Part shown: positions 1-12,171 of the stretch, one piece after another | How positions within the stretch are numbered: the stretch's first letter is position 1 | Layout: each line of letters opens with the position of its first letter | NCBI GenBank assembly: GCA_037157565.1 | Contig: JAZHRO010000012.1 | Location: forward strand, 62,673,501 to 62,737,500 | Direction: 5' to 3' | DNA length: 64,000 nucleotides | Origin: Thalassia testudinum | Lineage: Eukaryota > Streptophyta > Magnoliopsida > Alismatales > Hydrocharitaceae | Made by a program: the position numbers and the translations under genes | The notes under the pieces: generated by a model | The model's database searches: none | What the model saw: the letters and a program-made list of their open reading frames with translations, nothing else | Told to the model about the DNA's origin: nothing

Positions 1-3000
1 GTTATTTATAAGTATTTTGAAGAGACTTTAAATAATTTAAAACAACTACTAGGTTAAACACTGAATTTTGTGATTCTTTAAAAGTCAAATTTCAACATAA
101 CACACATAATAAATCACGAGCATCTTAGACATGCATGGATTTATCAAAAGGTCAAAAATTCTAAGAATTATAGATCTAACACAAAATGGGTCTATAAATC
201 TGAGAATTTGAAAGGTACTAACATTTAAGGACCCAAAAGAAAATAGGTACCTAAATTAGATCTGTTAAACTATTTTGCAGGACAAGGACAAGTGAATCCT
301 AGACAATGGGTGTTCCAAGCCCATGATGGAACACTCTGACCTCTACATAGAGTGGCCAAGGCTTCAAGATGGAGGACACGTCAAGTTGAACAACAATAAA
401 CGTTGTCACATTATTAGTGAAGGTAGTATAGGAAATTCAACTAAGCAGGGTACGTAAAGTTCTTTTAGTCGAAAACTTAAAACATAACATGCTTAGCATT
501 AGTCAAATATGTGATAATGGTTGTAATATATTATTTACAAAAATTAGATTTAAGATATTAAAAGAAGGAACTAATATTGTTTTAATTGAAGATTGTAGAT
601 ATGATAATATCTATGCCCTTCATTTCTCACAAGAAAATTTTGTAAAATGTCTGCTTGCCACTCATTTTGAAATGGATCATAGCACTATATGCTTGGTCAC
701 ATAAAACACAAACACCTAAATAAATTAACCAAAAATGAGTTCGTAAGAGGCCTACCCAAACTAATTTATAAAAATGATGCTTTGTGCAAGTCTTGTGATC
801 TTGGAAAAATGCACAAAATCTCTTTTAAATCAAAAGACTTAGTTTCAACCACACGACCTTTAGAAGTATTACACCTTGATCTATTTGGGTCAACAAAATT
901 TAAGAGCCTAAATGAATCAAAATTCTACCTAGTTATTGTCGATGACTTCTCAAGGTTCACTTGGGTCATCTTGAAACATAAAGATGATTCATTGATTCCT
1001 TCTTAAGTCTCACTCAAAGACTTCAAAAGAAAAAATCATCTTCTTTTATTAGATTAGGATTGATAATGGGGGTGAATTTGAAAACAAGAAGTTTTCAAGT
1101 TTTTGTGCCATGTCTGGCATCACGCATGAATTCTCATTCCCTTGAGCATCATCTCAAAATGGTGTTGTAGAGAACAAAAATCGCACTCTACAAGAATGCA
1201 TCCGAACATTACTCTTGGAGTTTGGGCTTCAAAAGTATTTCTTGACTAAAAATTGTTAACACAACCTGCTATGTTATTAATCGAACTCTTCTAAGACCTA
1301 TTAACAAGAAAACTCCATATGAGCTATATTATGAGAAGTCTCCCAAGATTTCCTATTTTAGGGTGTTTGGAAGTCGATGTTATTTGTTAAACACCTAAGA
1401 TCAACTTGATGCTAAAGGTGATGAAGGCATCTTTGTTGGATATTCAACTAGAAGCAAAGCTTATCAAGTCTTTAACAAACGGACCTTAATAGTTGAAGAA
1501 TCCCTGCATGTTTCATTCGATGAAATAAACTTAGGAGAACCTAAACCCAATCAAGTAGAGTCTAATGATGATGATACCTCCATCGATGTGTCAAAAATGG
1601 AAGATACACGAAATGTACATGATCTTCCAAAAGAATGGGTACACCACAAGGATTACCCTCAAGATCAAATTATTGATGATATTGAATAAGATGTAACGAC
1701 CCAATCTCAATTAAGGGCTGACATTGTCTTTAATGCCTTTATTTCTCAACTTGAACCTAAGAAAGTTGATCGGTCATTAAAGGATGAGTCTTGGGTTGTA
1801 GCCACAGGATGAGCTACTCCAATTTACAAGGAACAATGTATAGGACTTGATAACCGCTCCTGAGGGTAATTCCATTATTGAAACCAAGTGGGTGTTCCAA
1901 AATAAACTGAATGAATCTGGTGCAATGATAAACAATGTCAGACTTATAGCTCAAGACTATAATCAACATGAGAGAATTGATTTTGATGAGGCGTTTGCTC
2001 CTGTTGCCCGCTTGGAGTTCATTCGAATGCTACTTGCTTTTGCAAGTGCAAAGGGCTTCAAGTTATATCAAATGAATGTCAAGAGCGCATTTCTTAATGG
2101 TTATATTAAGGAAGAAATTTATGTTTATCAACCTCCCAAGTTCGAGGACCCAGCACACCCGGAGCATGTATTCAAGCTTAATAAGGCATTATATGAACTT
2201 AAACAAGCTCCCAGGACCTGGTATGATTAACTCAGGTCCTCCAGTATGGAGATCGGATTGGAGTTGTTGATTCAACTCTTTTTGTAAAGGAAGAAGGAAA
2301 TGACATCATGTTTGTCCAAATATACGTCGACGATATCATATTTGAATCAACCAAGGAGTCCCTGTGCTAAAGTTTTTGTAAGACACTATGAAGACTAAGT
2401 TCAAAATGAGTATGATAAGTGAACTCAAGTTCTTTTTAGGCCCCTAGATCCAACAATTGGACACCGGAATCTACGTTAGTCAAATTAAGTAGGTTCTTGA
2501 AATACTCAAGAAGTTTAACTTTGAAAATGTAAAAGGAAAAGAAACTCAAATTGCTCCATCTACTTCTCTTGGTGAAGACTTATCTGGCAAGAAAGGAGAT
2601 GAAAAGAAATATCGGGATATGATAGGTTCACTACTATACCTTACAACCTCTAGACTTGATATTCTTTTTACTACATGTTTATGTGTGAGATTTCAGTCTG
2701 AACGCAAGGAATCTCATTTAAACGTAGTAAAAAGAATATTTAGATACTTAAATAGCACAATAAATCTTGGCCTCTTTTATCCTAAAGCACAGACTTTAGA
2801 TTTATTGTCCTATAATGATGCAGATTATGCAGGAAGTCAGACAGGCCAAAAGAGCACTAGCTGCACTTGTCATTTTATTGGAGAATCTCTAGTATCATGG
2901 TTCTCTAAGAAACAGACAGGTTTCACTTTCTACGACCGAAGCAGGTCATTTGGATGAGACAGACTTTGTCCAATTTTAGATTAATTCTTACGTAATCTAA

Positions 3001-3241
3001 AATTTTATGTGATAGTACTAGTGCAATCAATTTATCCAAGAATTCAGCACATCATTCATGTACCAAGCACATAGATGTTCGACATCATTTTCTTAAAGAC
3101 AATGTACTTCAAGGTGTCATTCACTTAGAATTTATAGATACCCAAAATCAATTGCCAGACATTTTTACAAAACCTCTTGCAACAGAAAGGTTCTGCTTCA
3201 TTAGAAGAAAATTGGGACTTTGCACAATAAGAGAAATTTAA
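1..3241 (+). pseudogene. Sirevirus pol remnant (protease, integrase, RT, RNase H)
   Basis: Frames are broken many times, but copia order is clear. A protease-to-linker stretch lies near 270-480. The pre-integrase zinc region has LGHIKHKHLNKL near 692 and CKSCDLGKMH near 787. The integrase core has HLDLFG near 870, DDFSRFTWV near 940 and DNGGEFEN near 1062. RT has TKWVFQNKLNESGA near 1880, KSAFLNGYIKEEIY near 2080 and a YVDDI active-site box near 2325. RNase H has NDADYAGSQT near 2815 and TKHIDVRHHFLKDN near 3068, ending at the stop TAA at 3239-3241. Stops and frameshifts occur in every domain, so no active enzyme is expected. The same reading is found inverted at 9418-13350. Confidence 0.85.
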
Positions 3242-3475
3242 AATTAAATGATTGATTGTTGTTACAACTTGTTTGTAATTATAAAAAAACCTAAGGACTT
3301 AACTGCAATTACCCACTTTTACTCACAAGGGTATACTACAATATTTCCATACTTCTGAAAATTTCAGGGTGTTATTTGAAATGTGTTTACCTAACTTAGG
3401 TACTTGATTGGATTTTTTTTCAATCAAACCTAAGTTTTAAATATACATTTTTAGAACCGATCACGTGCAATCCCA

Positions 3476-3485
3476 TATAAAAGGG
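3476..3485 (+). promoter_or_regulatory. Internal TATA box ahead of the Sirevirus third ORF
   Basis: The motif TATAAAAGGG lies 235 bp after the pol stop and is followed by a CT-rich leader that looks like a plant 5' UTR. The same motif is kept in the opposite-strand copy (9139-9148, minus), which supports function in the ancestor. It would let the third ORF be transcribed apart from the LTR promoter; that role is inferred. Confidence 0.55.
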
Positions 3486-3596
3486 ATGTTGCAAAGAGGT
3501 TTGCCCCATTTTGTTCCCTACAAAACCCTAGTCTATTTTCTCTCCAAAGCCTCCTCCAAAGAGGATCTTGTCCAAGGATCTCTTCAAGGATTTAAG

Positions 3597-3965
3597 GTAA
3601 TCCCTTCCTCTCTTGTTAGTTCTTATCCTCTTGGATCTTATTTTTCTTTCCAAAACTTCTTTTCGATCACGACTTGTTGCTGCTGCATTTTTTTTTCGTC
3701 GGGTACCAACTAGTACCGGTACCCATCATTGGTACTGGTACTTGCAGGTTGCAGTAGTGCATGCTAAGGATGACAGGTATCGGTACTGATAATACATACC
3801 GATACTCGCTCGATTCTTTGGTTGGATCTGGAACCAACCACTACCGGTACATATGACCACTACCAGTACATGCATGCTTGTGTGTGCTTTACAAGTACAC
3901 ATGAAAGTATATCAAATTAGTTCATATTTCTAATGTCTGTTATTTGTTTTGTTGAATGTAAACAG
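3597..3965 (+). other. Probable leader intron of the Sirevirus third ORF
   Basis: A good donor (AAG|GTAATC at 3597) and an acceptor (GTAAACAG| ending at 3965) bound a 369-bp segment, and the acceptor sits exactly one base before the ATG of the third ORF. The segment is rich in T and holds several AGTACCGGTAC-type palindromes (about 3705-3860). The exon upstream begins after the internal TATA box. No transcript evidence was available, so splicing is inferred from sequence. In the minus-strand copy the acceptor has decayed (near 8665). Confidence 0.5.
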
Positions 3966-5394
3966 ATGGCACCTAAATCTAAGTCCAAAGGCAAACCACC
4001 TCAAGATACATTTCATAAATTTTGCATCAATGAGGATGCAAAATCAAATTTGATTGGTACAAACGCCTTAAGCTTCATCATTGTAGGCCTGTTGAGTGGA
4101 AAGACTTTAGCCTACATCTTCATAGTTTTACAACTCGTCTTTCCGAACAACACCTAATGCACTTTTTTGATGAATCTTCCTTTGCCAATGTTCCTTGAGT
4201 CTTTCTGATGTTAATTGCCTATTTTTTACTAATCTCCAAGAACAAGAAAATAAGGGTCATCTAGTTTGGACATCTATTATCTTTGGTCAAAGGATAACCG
4301 TCACTCCTAAGTTTCTTTCATCTATTACCCAATGTCCAAATGAAGGTCATGCCTTTAGTACTCTTAAATAAAAATTCATCATTGCTCAAATGAGTAAAAC
4401 CCTTCTACTACCTAATTGTCAGGGAAAACCACTTGTTGCCCCGAATGTGACTTTATTTTCTAGAGTCTTATTTCGGATTTTAGCATGAAATTTAGGGCTA
4501 AATATCCGAGATTTCACAAAATTCCTGTTGACATTTTACTCCAATCTATGCTATTATCATTAGCTTCCTTGTCAACTAGAACAAGGTATTTATTCATTTT
4601 CTTCGACCACATTACCGTACTTCTACCCTTCCTCTCGATATTTTAGTCTCTCATATTCTTATCAAGAGTATGTTGATCTCTCCAATTCTACCTCACTTAG
4701 CAAGGTGGTCTACTTCAAGTGGCCTACTCTCCAGAAAATGGGAGTAAAATCCATTAGAGAAGAATCATCCAATGATGATGATGATGATGAGCAAGTTGAT
4801 CATAATGCTTAATCTTCTTCTCATTATGTTCCAGGCACATCTTCTGACTTTGTTCCCTTGACCTACCTGGAAGCCGAAATGACTTGGGTTAATTTAACCC
4901 ATTAAACCGGAATCGATCCAACCATGATAAACACCTTCAATTATATTGGCTAAAATCTCACCAACCTAAACTTCAACATGCGTCACATGAAACATAAATT
5001 CCATGAGCTTTCTCATTCCCTTTAGTCCTGTTTTGCTCCTTCCACTCAACAACCTAAGCAATAGAAGCGTACTCAACCTAAGGCGCCAATGGAATTTAGC
5101 GAGAGAAGACAAAAGCACTTTCAAGATCCATGTCAAGTCTCTCAACAAATGAAGGAAGAAGAGCCTCTTCTTGGTGATGGTGATGAGGAAGAAGACATGG
5201 ATGAAGATGAAGACATTCCTTATGCCGAAGATGATGAGGAAAATGAAGAAGACGAAACTGAAGATGATGAGACCAATGAAGTAGATGAAGATGAAGATGG
5301 TGAAGACAACGATAGCGACGGCGGTGATGACGGTGTGACAACATCGTCCTTTCAAGTTATCTTCCAAAATACATCAAAAAAACCTCGCACTTAG
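3966..5394 (+). pseudogene. Sirevirus third (env-like) ORF, degenerate, with acidic C-terminal tail
   Basis: The ATG at 3966 opens MAPKSKSKGKPPQDTFHKFC. Homology with the copy at 7244-8668 (minus) runs to 5394. Stops break the frame several times (for example after the first 63 codons). The last part, from about 5089, is a strongly acidic tail of Asp/Glu runs after the segment MEFSERRQKHFQDP, ending at TAG 5392-5394. Position between pol and the 3' LTR matches the env-like ORF of Sireviruses; its biochemical role is not known. An internal promoter and a leader intron precede it. I see no clear transmembrane pair, so env-like is a positional label only. Confidence 0.6.
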
Positions 5395-5764
5395 TTTGTC
5401 TATCAATGTATCCATTATGAAGTTTGATGTATGCGATTATTTGGTTTTGCTTGGATGCTCGTCATGTAGTTTGATGTAATGAACTTTAATTCTATTTTAA
5501 CTTTAGAGAATGCTTGGCATGTACTTTCATCTAATTTTCATTTGCAAACTGGATATTACATGCATATTTCTATTAGTTTTTTTTGTTGACAAAAAAGGAG
5601 AGAAAAGGTATAGTAGACAAAAATACGCATATTTGAAAGAGGAAGCTTAGTTTGAGAGGGAGGTTTCACTCCTCTTGGAGTTTTTTTATTCATTCTCTTG
5701 TTTAGTTTCTATCTTTAAAATACATGTATTACTTTTGTCTTGTCAACACCAAAAAGAAAGAGAT
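5395..5764 (+). other. Sirevirus 3' noncoding spacer with polypurine tract
   Basis: There is no ORF of note here. The spacer is AT-rich, contains short purine runs (for example around 5598-5610 and 5638-5663), and ends with the tract AAAAAGAAAGAGA just before the LTR starts with TGTTGG at 5765. Several purine tracts before the 3' LTR are typical of Sireviruses. The matching part of the minus-strand copy stops at 7127, equivalent to about 5520 here. Confidence 0.6.
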
Positions 5765-7126
5765 TGTTGGAACTCTACTTTCTTCTATGTTTTGGTGTTA
5801 ATAAAATCGTTTTTAAATATAATGAAGTTTTGTGAAGTGGACTTCACATGGATAATCTTAAGAAAACAGGAAGCTCGGATTTTGACACGAAAGAAGACGA
5901 AGTTGATGAAGATTTTTTCTTTGTTATTTTCTTTTGTATCTTAAACTTTGTATGTCTCCTAAACAAGAAAAATGGATATAAGGCATAAAATCAAATTAGA
6001 GATAATTAAGTCTCAAATTCACAAACCTTTGCTCGTTTGAAAATCTAAAACGTTTCGTTGATAAATCAAAAGTTGACTAGATTTGGAAAGTGCTAAAAAT
6101 TGGACTAAAAATCTAATTCAAGGTACTTGTCGCAAGTATCGATACTTCTCATCAGCAATGGTACCTACAAGGCACGGGTTTGAGCCTATCTCAAACTATG
6201 GACAACAAGTACCGATACTCATGGCATATGATGCTCACATTTTGTGAGATTTGTTTGTGCCTGGACCTCACAAGTACCGGTACTTATTGTGAGTACCAAT
6301 ACATGAAGGTCACAGTGCCTCCTTTATTTCAAGCCCGTAAGTCACAAGTACCGACACTCAAGATAAGTATCGATAACTGTTAACTTGGTACTCATTTGTG
6401 AGCACTGAGTACTGGTACCCATCATGAGTACCAAAGCCCAGACTATTTTGTACTAGCTACTGATTTATAACTTTAGTACCGGTACCAACTATCCGTTGTG
6501 CCAGATCTGAACGGCTATCTTGTGATTAATCTTAATTATTTCACCCATAATTTACCCCCAACGACTATGGAGCGTGGAAGGGGTGTTTGCTGGTTTATGA
6601 AAAGACCCTTCTGAGTCCATTTCACAAAACACAAGAAACAATTATCTCCCTTGCTTCCAGAATTCATATATTCCCTATATTTGCAAGGTGTTAGTGCTTG
6701 TTGCCTAGAGTTTTCAAGAATTTCTATGAAATCGCAACAAGTTTTTTGGCGCAAAATTTAGCTCTACAATCTTTTTTGCACACCGATTTCTATGATAGCT
6801 CTCATTTGGCAACTTTGTTAATTATATTCATGTTGGGAGACTTAGGTTTCTAGTTGTAAGCTTTTTAATTCTTTGCGTACACCTGTAATCTTTTTAAGTT
6901 GAGGTAACTCGTTAATTATCTCGTATTTTAGTAAATTAATTCCCTTTGGGTTGAGAGAATCAAGTTAAAAATCCTAAGTCGAGAGACTTAAGTAGTGGAG
7001 TACCCAAGTGAGGGGAACCATTATATATTTGATATCTAAATTTGTGGTTTGTTTTATTTGCACATTACTTTTTTACCACACTATTCATCCCCCCTTCTAG
7101 TGTGCTTGTATTCTTAGTTCCTACAA
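5765..7126 (+). repeat. 3' LTR of the plus-strand Sirevirus
   Basis: The LTR starts TGTTGGAACTC and ends AGTTCCTACA, so the ends form a short imperfect inverted repeat with TG...CA termini. It matches in inverted orientation the 5' LTR of the second element (14868-16258) along its length, including the internal palindrome array and the terminal block ATCCTAAGTCGAGAGACTTA near 6972. ORFs inside it are not coding. The two LTRs belong to two different elements, so their divergence does not date either insertion. Confidence 0.85.
6120..6490 (+). repeat. Array of AGTACCGGTACT-type palindromes in the LTR
   Basis: A run of about a dozen variants of AGTACCGGTACT / GTACCGATACTC lies in the first third of the LTR (U3), spaced mostly 10-40 bp. 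Similar arrays sit at 3705-3860, 8755-8940, 15530-15900 and 21270-21830. Palindromic repeats in the LTR are known from Sireviruses; this core sequence is what I read here. Confidence 0.8.
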
Positions 7127-7243
7127 CATTCAGTAAAGTTAAAACAGAATTAAAGTTCATTACATCAAACTACATGACAAGCATCCAAGGAAAACCAAAT
7201 AGTCACATACATCAAACTTCATAATGGAAACATTGATGGAAAT

Positions 7244-8668
7244 AAATTAAGTGCAAGGTTTTTTTTCTAATGTAAGATGACTTGAAAGGACGATGTTGTC
7301 ACCACCATCATCATTACCATCGTCGCTATCATCGTCTTTACCATCTTCATCTTCTTCATTGGTCTCCTCATCTTCAGCTTCGTCTTCATTTTTCTCATCA
7401 TCTTCGGCATAAGGAATGTCTTCATTTCCATCCGTCTTCTTCCTCATCACCATCACTAAGAAGAGGCTCTTCTTCCTCCATTTGTTGAGAGACTTGACAT
7501 GGATTTTGAAAGTGCTTTTGTCTTCTCTCGCTAAATTCCATAGGCACCTTAGTTAGAGTACGCTTCCATTACTTAGGTTGTTGAGTGGAAGGACAAAATG
7601 AGAGGACTAAAGGGAAAGAGAGAGCTCATGGAATTTGTGTTCCATGTGACGCATGCCGAAGGTTAGGTTGGTGAGATTTTGGCCAATATAATTGAAGGTG
7701 TTTATCATGGATCACTTCCAAGTAAATGGGTTAATTGACCCAACCCATTTCGACTTCCAAATAAGGGTAGGTCATGAGAACAAAGTCAAAAGATGAGCCC
7801 GGAACTTAATGAGAAGAAGATTAAGCATTGAAATCAACTTGCTCATCTTCATCATCATTAGATGATTCTTCTCCAATGGGTTTTACCCCCATTTTCTTGA
7901 GAGTAGACCACTTGAAGTAGACCACCTTTCTAAGTGGAGTACAATTGGAGAGATCAACCCTACTCTTGATAAGAATATGAGATTAAAATATCAAGAGGAA
8001 GGGTAGAAGCATGGTAATGTGGTCGAAGAAAATGAATAAATACCGTATTCCAGTTGACAGGGAAGCTAGTGATAATTGCATAGATAAGGGATAAAATGTC
8101 AACAAGAATTTTGTGAAATCCCGAATATTTAGCCCTAAGATTCCATGCTAAAATCCGAAATAAGACTCTAGAAAATAAAGTCACATCAAGGCAATAAGTG
8201 ATTTTCCCTGACAATTACGTAGTAGAAGGGTTTCACTCATTTGAGCAAATGGTGAATGTTTCTTTAAGAGTACTAAAGGCATGACCTTCATTTGGACATT
8301 GGATAATAGATGAAAGAAACTTAGGAGTGGCAATTACCCTTTAACCAAAGATAGTAGAAGTCAAAACTAGATGACCCCCATTTTCTTATTCTTGAATATT
8401 AGCAAAAATAGATAATTAACATCAAGAAAGACTCCACGAATACCGACAAAGAAAGATTCAACAAAAAGCGCATTAGGTATTGTTCGGAAAGACGAGTTGT
8501 AAAACCATGAAGATGGCTAAAGTCTTTTTACTCAACAAGCCTATAGTGATAAAACTTAAGGCTTTTGTACAAATCAAATTTTGATTTTGCATCCTCATTG
8601 ATGCAAAATTTATGAAATGCATCTTGAGGTGCTTTGCCTTTGGACTTAGATTTTTATGCCATATGTTT
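7244..8668 (-). pseudogene. Third (env-like) ORF of the minus-strand Sirevirus, degenerate
   Basis: This is the inverted counterpart of 3966-5394. It keeps the acidic tail (about 7255-7430, Asp/Glu-rich) and the N-terminal block (8473-8665, including a reading LFNKLIC-like hydrophobic stretch and LVFPNNT). The start region is damaged: the acceptor plus ATG seen in the other copy has changed and a stop follows the first two codons. Frame breaks differ between the two copies, so they decayed independently. Confidence 0.6.
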
Positions 8669-9138
8669 ACATTCAACAAAACAAATAATAGACCTATTAG
8701 AAATATGAACTAATTTGATATACTTTCATGTGTACTTGTAAAGCACACACAAGCATGCATGTACCGGTAGTGGTCATATATACCGATACTAGTTAGTTCC
8801 AGATCTAACCAAAGAATCGAGCGAGTATCGGTACGTATTATCAGTACCAATACCTGTTATCCTTAGCAGGCACTGCTGCAACCTACGAGTACCAGTACCG
8901 ATGATGAGTATCAATACAAGTTGGTACCCGACGAAAAAAAATGCTGCAGCACCAAGTCGTGATAAAAAGTTGTGGAAAGAAAAAAAGATCCAAGAGGATA
9001 AGAACTAACAAGAGAGGAAGGGATTAACTTAAATCCTTGAAGAAATCCTTGGAGAAGATCCTCTTTTAAGGAGGCTTTGGAGAGAAAATAGACTAGGGTT
9101 TTATAGGGAACAAAATGGAGCAACCTTCTTTAAAACAT

Positions 9139-9148
9139 CCCTTTTATA
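9139..9148 (-). promoter_or_regulatory. Internal TATA box, minus-strand copy
   Basis: The minus strand reads TATAAAAGGG, the same as 3476-3485 of the other element and at the same position relative to pol end and third ORF. Flanking bases have diverged while this decamer is identical. Confidence 0.5.
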
Positions 9149-10618
9149 TGGAATTGGTCATGTGCAAGGCACATCACCACTTAAGTGGTTCTAAAAATAT
9201 ATATTTAAAACCTAAGTTTGATCTAAAAAAATCCAATCAAGTACCTAAGTTTAGTAAACACATTCCAAATAACACCTTAAAATTTTCAGAAGTATGGAAA
9301 TATTGCAGTATACCCCTTATGAGTAAATTGGGTAAATTGCAATTAAGCCCTCAGGATTTTTTATAACTACAAACAAGTTATAACAACAATCACTGATTTA
9401 ATTTTGAATTTCTCTTATTATGAAAAGTCTCAATTTTCTTCTAATGAAGTAAAACCTTTCTGTTGCAAGAGGTTTTATAAAAATGTCTACCAATTGATTT
9501 TAGGTATCTATAAATTCTAAGTGAATGACACCTTGAAGTACATTATCTCTAAGAAAATGATGTCAAACTTCTATGTGCTTGGTACATGGATGATGTACCA
9601 GATTTTTGGATAAATTGATTGCACTAGTACTATCACATAGAATTTTAGATTGCATAAAAATTAATCCAAAATCAAACAGTTTATCTCATCCAAATGACCT
9701 GAGAGCAAGCAAGTGAAGTAACAATATATTTTGCTTCAATCGTAGAAAGTGAAACATGTCTGTTTCTTAAAAAACCATGATACCAGAGATTCTCCAATAA
9801 AACGACAAGTGTCGCTAGTACTCTTTCGATCTATCCGACTCCCTACATAATTTGTATCACTATAAGACAATAAGTCTAAAGTTTATGCTTTAGGATAAAA
9901 GAGACTAAGATCTATTGTACTATTTAAGTACCTAAATATTCTTTTTACTGCATTTAAATGAGATTCCTTGTGTTCAGACTGGAATCTTGCACATAAACAT
10001 ATAACAAAAAAGAATATTAGGTCTAGAGGTTGTAAGGTATAATAGTAAGCCTATCATACCCCAATATTTCTTTTCATCTACTTTCTTGCCGGATAAGTCT
10101 TCACCAAGAGAAGTAGATGAAGCAATTCGAGTCTCTTTTCCTTTTACATTTTCAAAGTTAAACTTCTTGAGTATTTCAATAACATACTTAGTTTGACTAA
10201 TGTAAACTCCGGTGTCCAATTATTGGATCTAGGGACTTAAAAAGAACTTGAGTTGAATCAACAACTCATTTCGAACTCAGTCTTCATAACCTCACAAAAA
10301 CTCTGACACAGGGACTCCTTGGTTGAACCAAATATGATATCGTCGACATATATTTGGACCGACAGGATGTCATTTCCTTCTTCCTTTACAAAAAGAGTTG
10401 AATCAACAACTCCAATATGATCTCCATGCTAGAGAATGACCTAAGTCGATCATACCAAGCCCTAGGAGCATGTTTAAGTCCATATAACTCCTTATTAAGC
10501 TTGAATACATGCTCCGGGTGTGTTCGATCGTCGAACTCAGGAGGCTGATGAACATAAACTTTTTCCTTAATATAACCATTAAGAAATACGCTCTTGGCAT
10601 CCATTTAATATAACCTGA

Positions 10619-11750
10619 AGCCCCTTGCACCTGCAAAGGTAGCATCCGAATGGACTCCAAGCGAGCAATAGGAGCAAACATCTCATCAAAATCAATTCCC
10701 TCGTATTGATTATAACCTTTGGCCTTATTCCTGATCACTACACCAAATTCATCCAATTTATTTCGGAGCACCCACTTGGTTCCAATAATGGAATTACCCT
10801 CAGGAGTGGGTACCAAATCCCATACATTGTTCCTTGTAAATTGGAGTAGCTCCTACATGACTACAACCCAAGAGTCATCCTTTAATGCCTCATCAACTTT
10901 CTTAGGTTCAAGTTGTGAGAAACAAAGACATTAAGGACAAGGTCAGCCCTTAATTGAGACTAGGTTTTTACACCTTGTTCAATATCACCAATAATTTAAT
11001 GTTGAGGGTGATCCTTGTGGTGTACCCATTCTTTTGGAAGATCATGTACATTTTGTGTATTTTCCATTTTTGACACATCGATGAAGAAGGTAAGCCCTTT
11101 GCACTTGCAAAGGCAAGTAGCATCCGAATGAACTCCAAGCGGGCAACAGGAGCAAACGTTTCATCAAAATCAATTCCCTCATATTAATTATAGCCTTGAG
11201 CTACAAGTATAGCATTATTCCTGATCACTGCACCAGATTCATCCAATTTATTTCGGAACACCCACTTGGTTCCAATAATGGAATTACCCTCAGGAGTAGG
11301 TACCAAGTCTCAAACATTATTCCCTATAAATTGGAGTAGCTCCTCCTGCATGGCTAGAACCCAAGACTCATCAAAATCAATTCCCTCATATTGATTATAG
11401 CCTTGAGCTACAATTCTGGCCTTATTCCTGATCACCGCACCAGATTTATCCAATTTATTTCGAAACACCTACTTGGTTCCAATAATGGAATTACCCTTAA
11501 GAGCAGGTACCAAGTCCCATACATTATTCCTTGTAAGTTGGAGTAGCTCCTCCTGCTTGGCTACAACACAAGACTCATCCTTTAATGCCTCATCAACTTT
11601 CTTAGGTTTAAGTTGAGAGATAAAGGTCATAAGGACAAGGTCAGCCCTTAATTGAGGCTAGGTTTTTACACATTATTCAATATCACCAATAATTTGATCT
11701 TGAGGGTGATTCTTGTGGTGTACCCATTCTTTTGGAAGATCATGTACATT
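10619..11750 (-). repeat. Tandem triplication of an RT segment
   Basis: The block with TCATCAAAATCAATTCCCTC followed about 100 bp later by CACTTGGTTCCAATAATGGA appears three times, starting near 10683, 11160 and 11369, with the same order of landmarks and small differences. The plus-strand element has the corresponding sequence once (about 1800-2010), so the extra copies arose in this element. Unit lengths differ, which fits unequal exchange or a template-switch event rather than a clean satellite. Confidence 0.75.
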
Positions 11751-12171
11751 TCGTTTATCTTCCATTTTTTATACATCGATGGAGGTATCCTCATCATTAG
11801 ACTCTACTTGATTGGATTCAGGTTCTCCTAAGTTTGTTTCATCGAATGAAATATGCAAGGATTCTTCAACTACTAAAGTCCTTTGTTAAAGACTCGATAA
11901 ACTTTGCTTCGGTTGAATATCCAACAAAGATGCCTTCATCACCTTTAGCATCAAGTCAATATCGAGTGTTTAACATATAACACCAACTTCCAAACACCCT
12001 AAAATAGGAAATCCTAAGAGACTTCTCATAATATAGCTCATATGGAGTTTTCTTGATAATAGGCCTTAGAAGAGTTCGATTAAGAACACAACAGGCTGTG
12101 TTAACAGCTTCATCCTAGAAATACTTTTGAAGCCCATACTCCAAGAGTAATGTTCGAATGCATTCTTGTAG

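Larger units (their letters stand above)
1..7126 (+). mobile_element. Sirevirus-type Ty1/copia retrotransposon, 5' part outside window
   Basis: Reading on the plus strand, decayed copia domains follow in the order protease, integrase, reverse transcriptase, RNase H, then a non-pol third ORF, a purine tract and a 3' LTR. The third ORF between pol and LTR, the long LTR (about 1.36 kb) and palindromic repeats in the LTR are Sirevirus traits (established knowledge of this genus). The 5' LTR and gag lie left of the window. The 3' LTR ends directly against internal sequence of an opposite-strand element of the same family, so this copy probably inserted into that one. Confidence 0.85.

Noticed and set aside
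7282..7488. His-rich plus-strand ORF
   Set aside because: Antisense of the acidic tail: GAT/GAA codons read backward as ATC/TTC and CAT runs.
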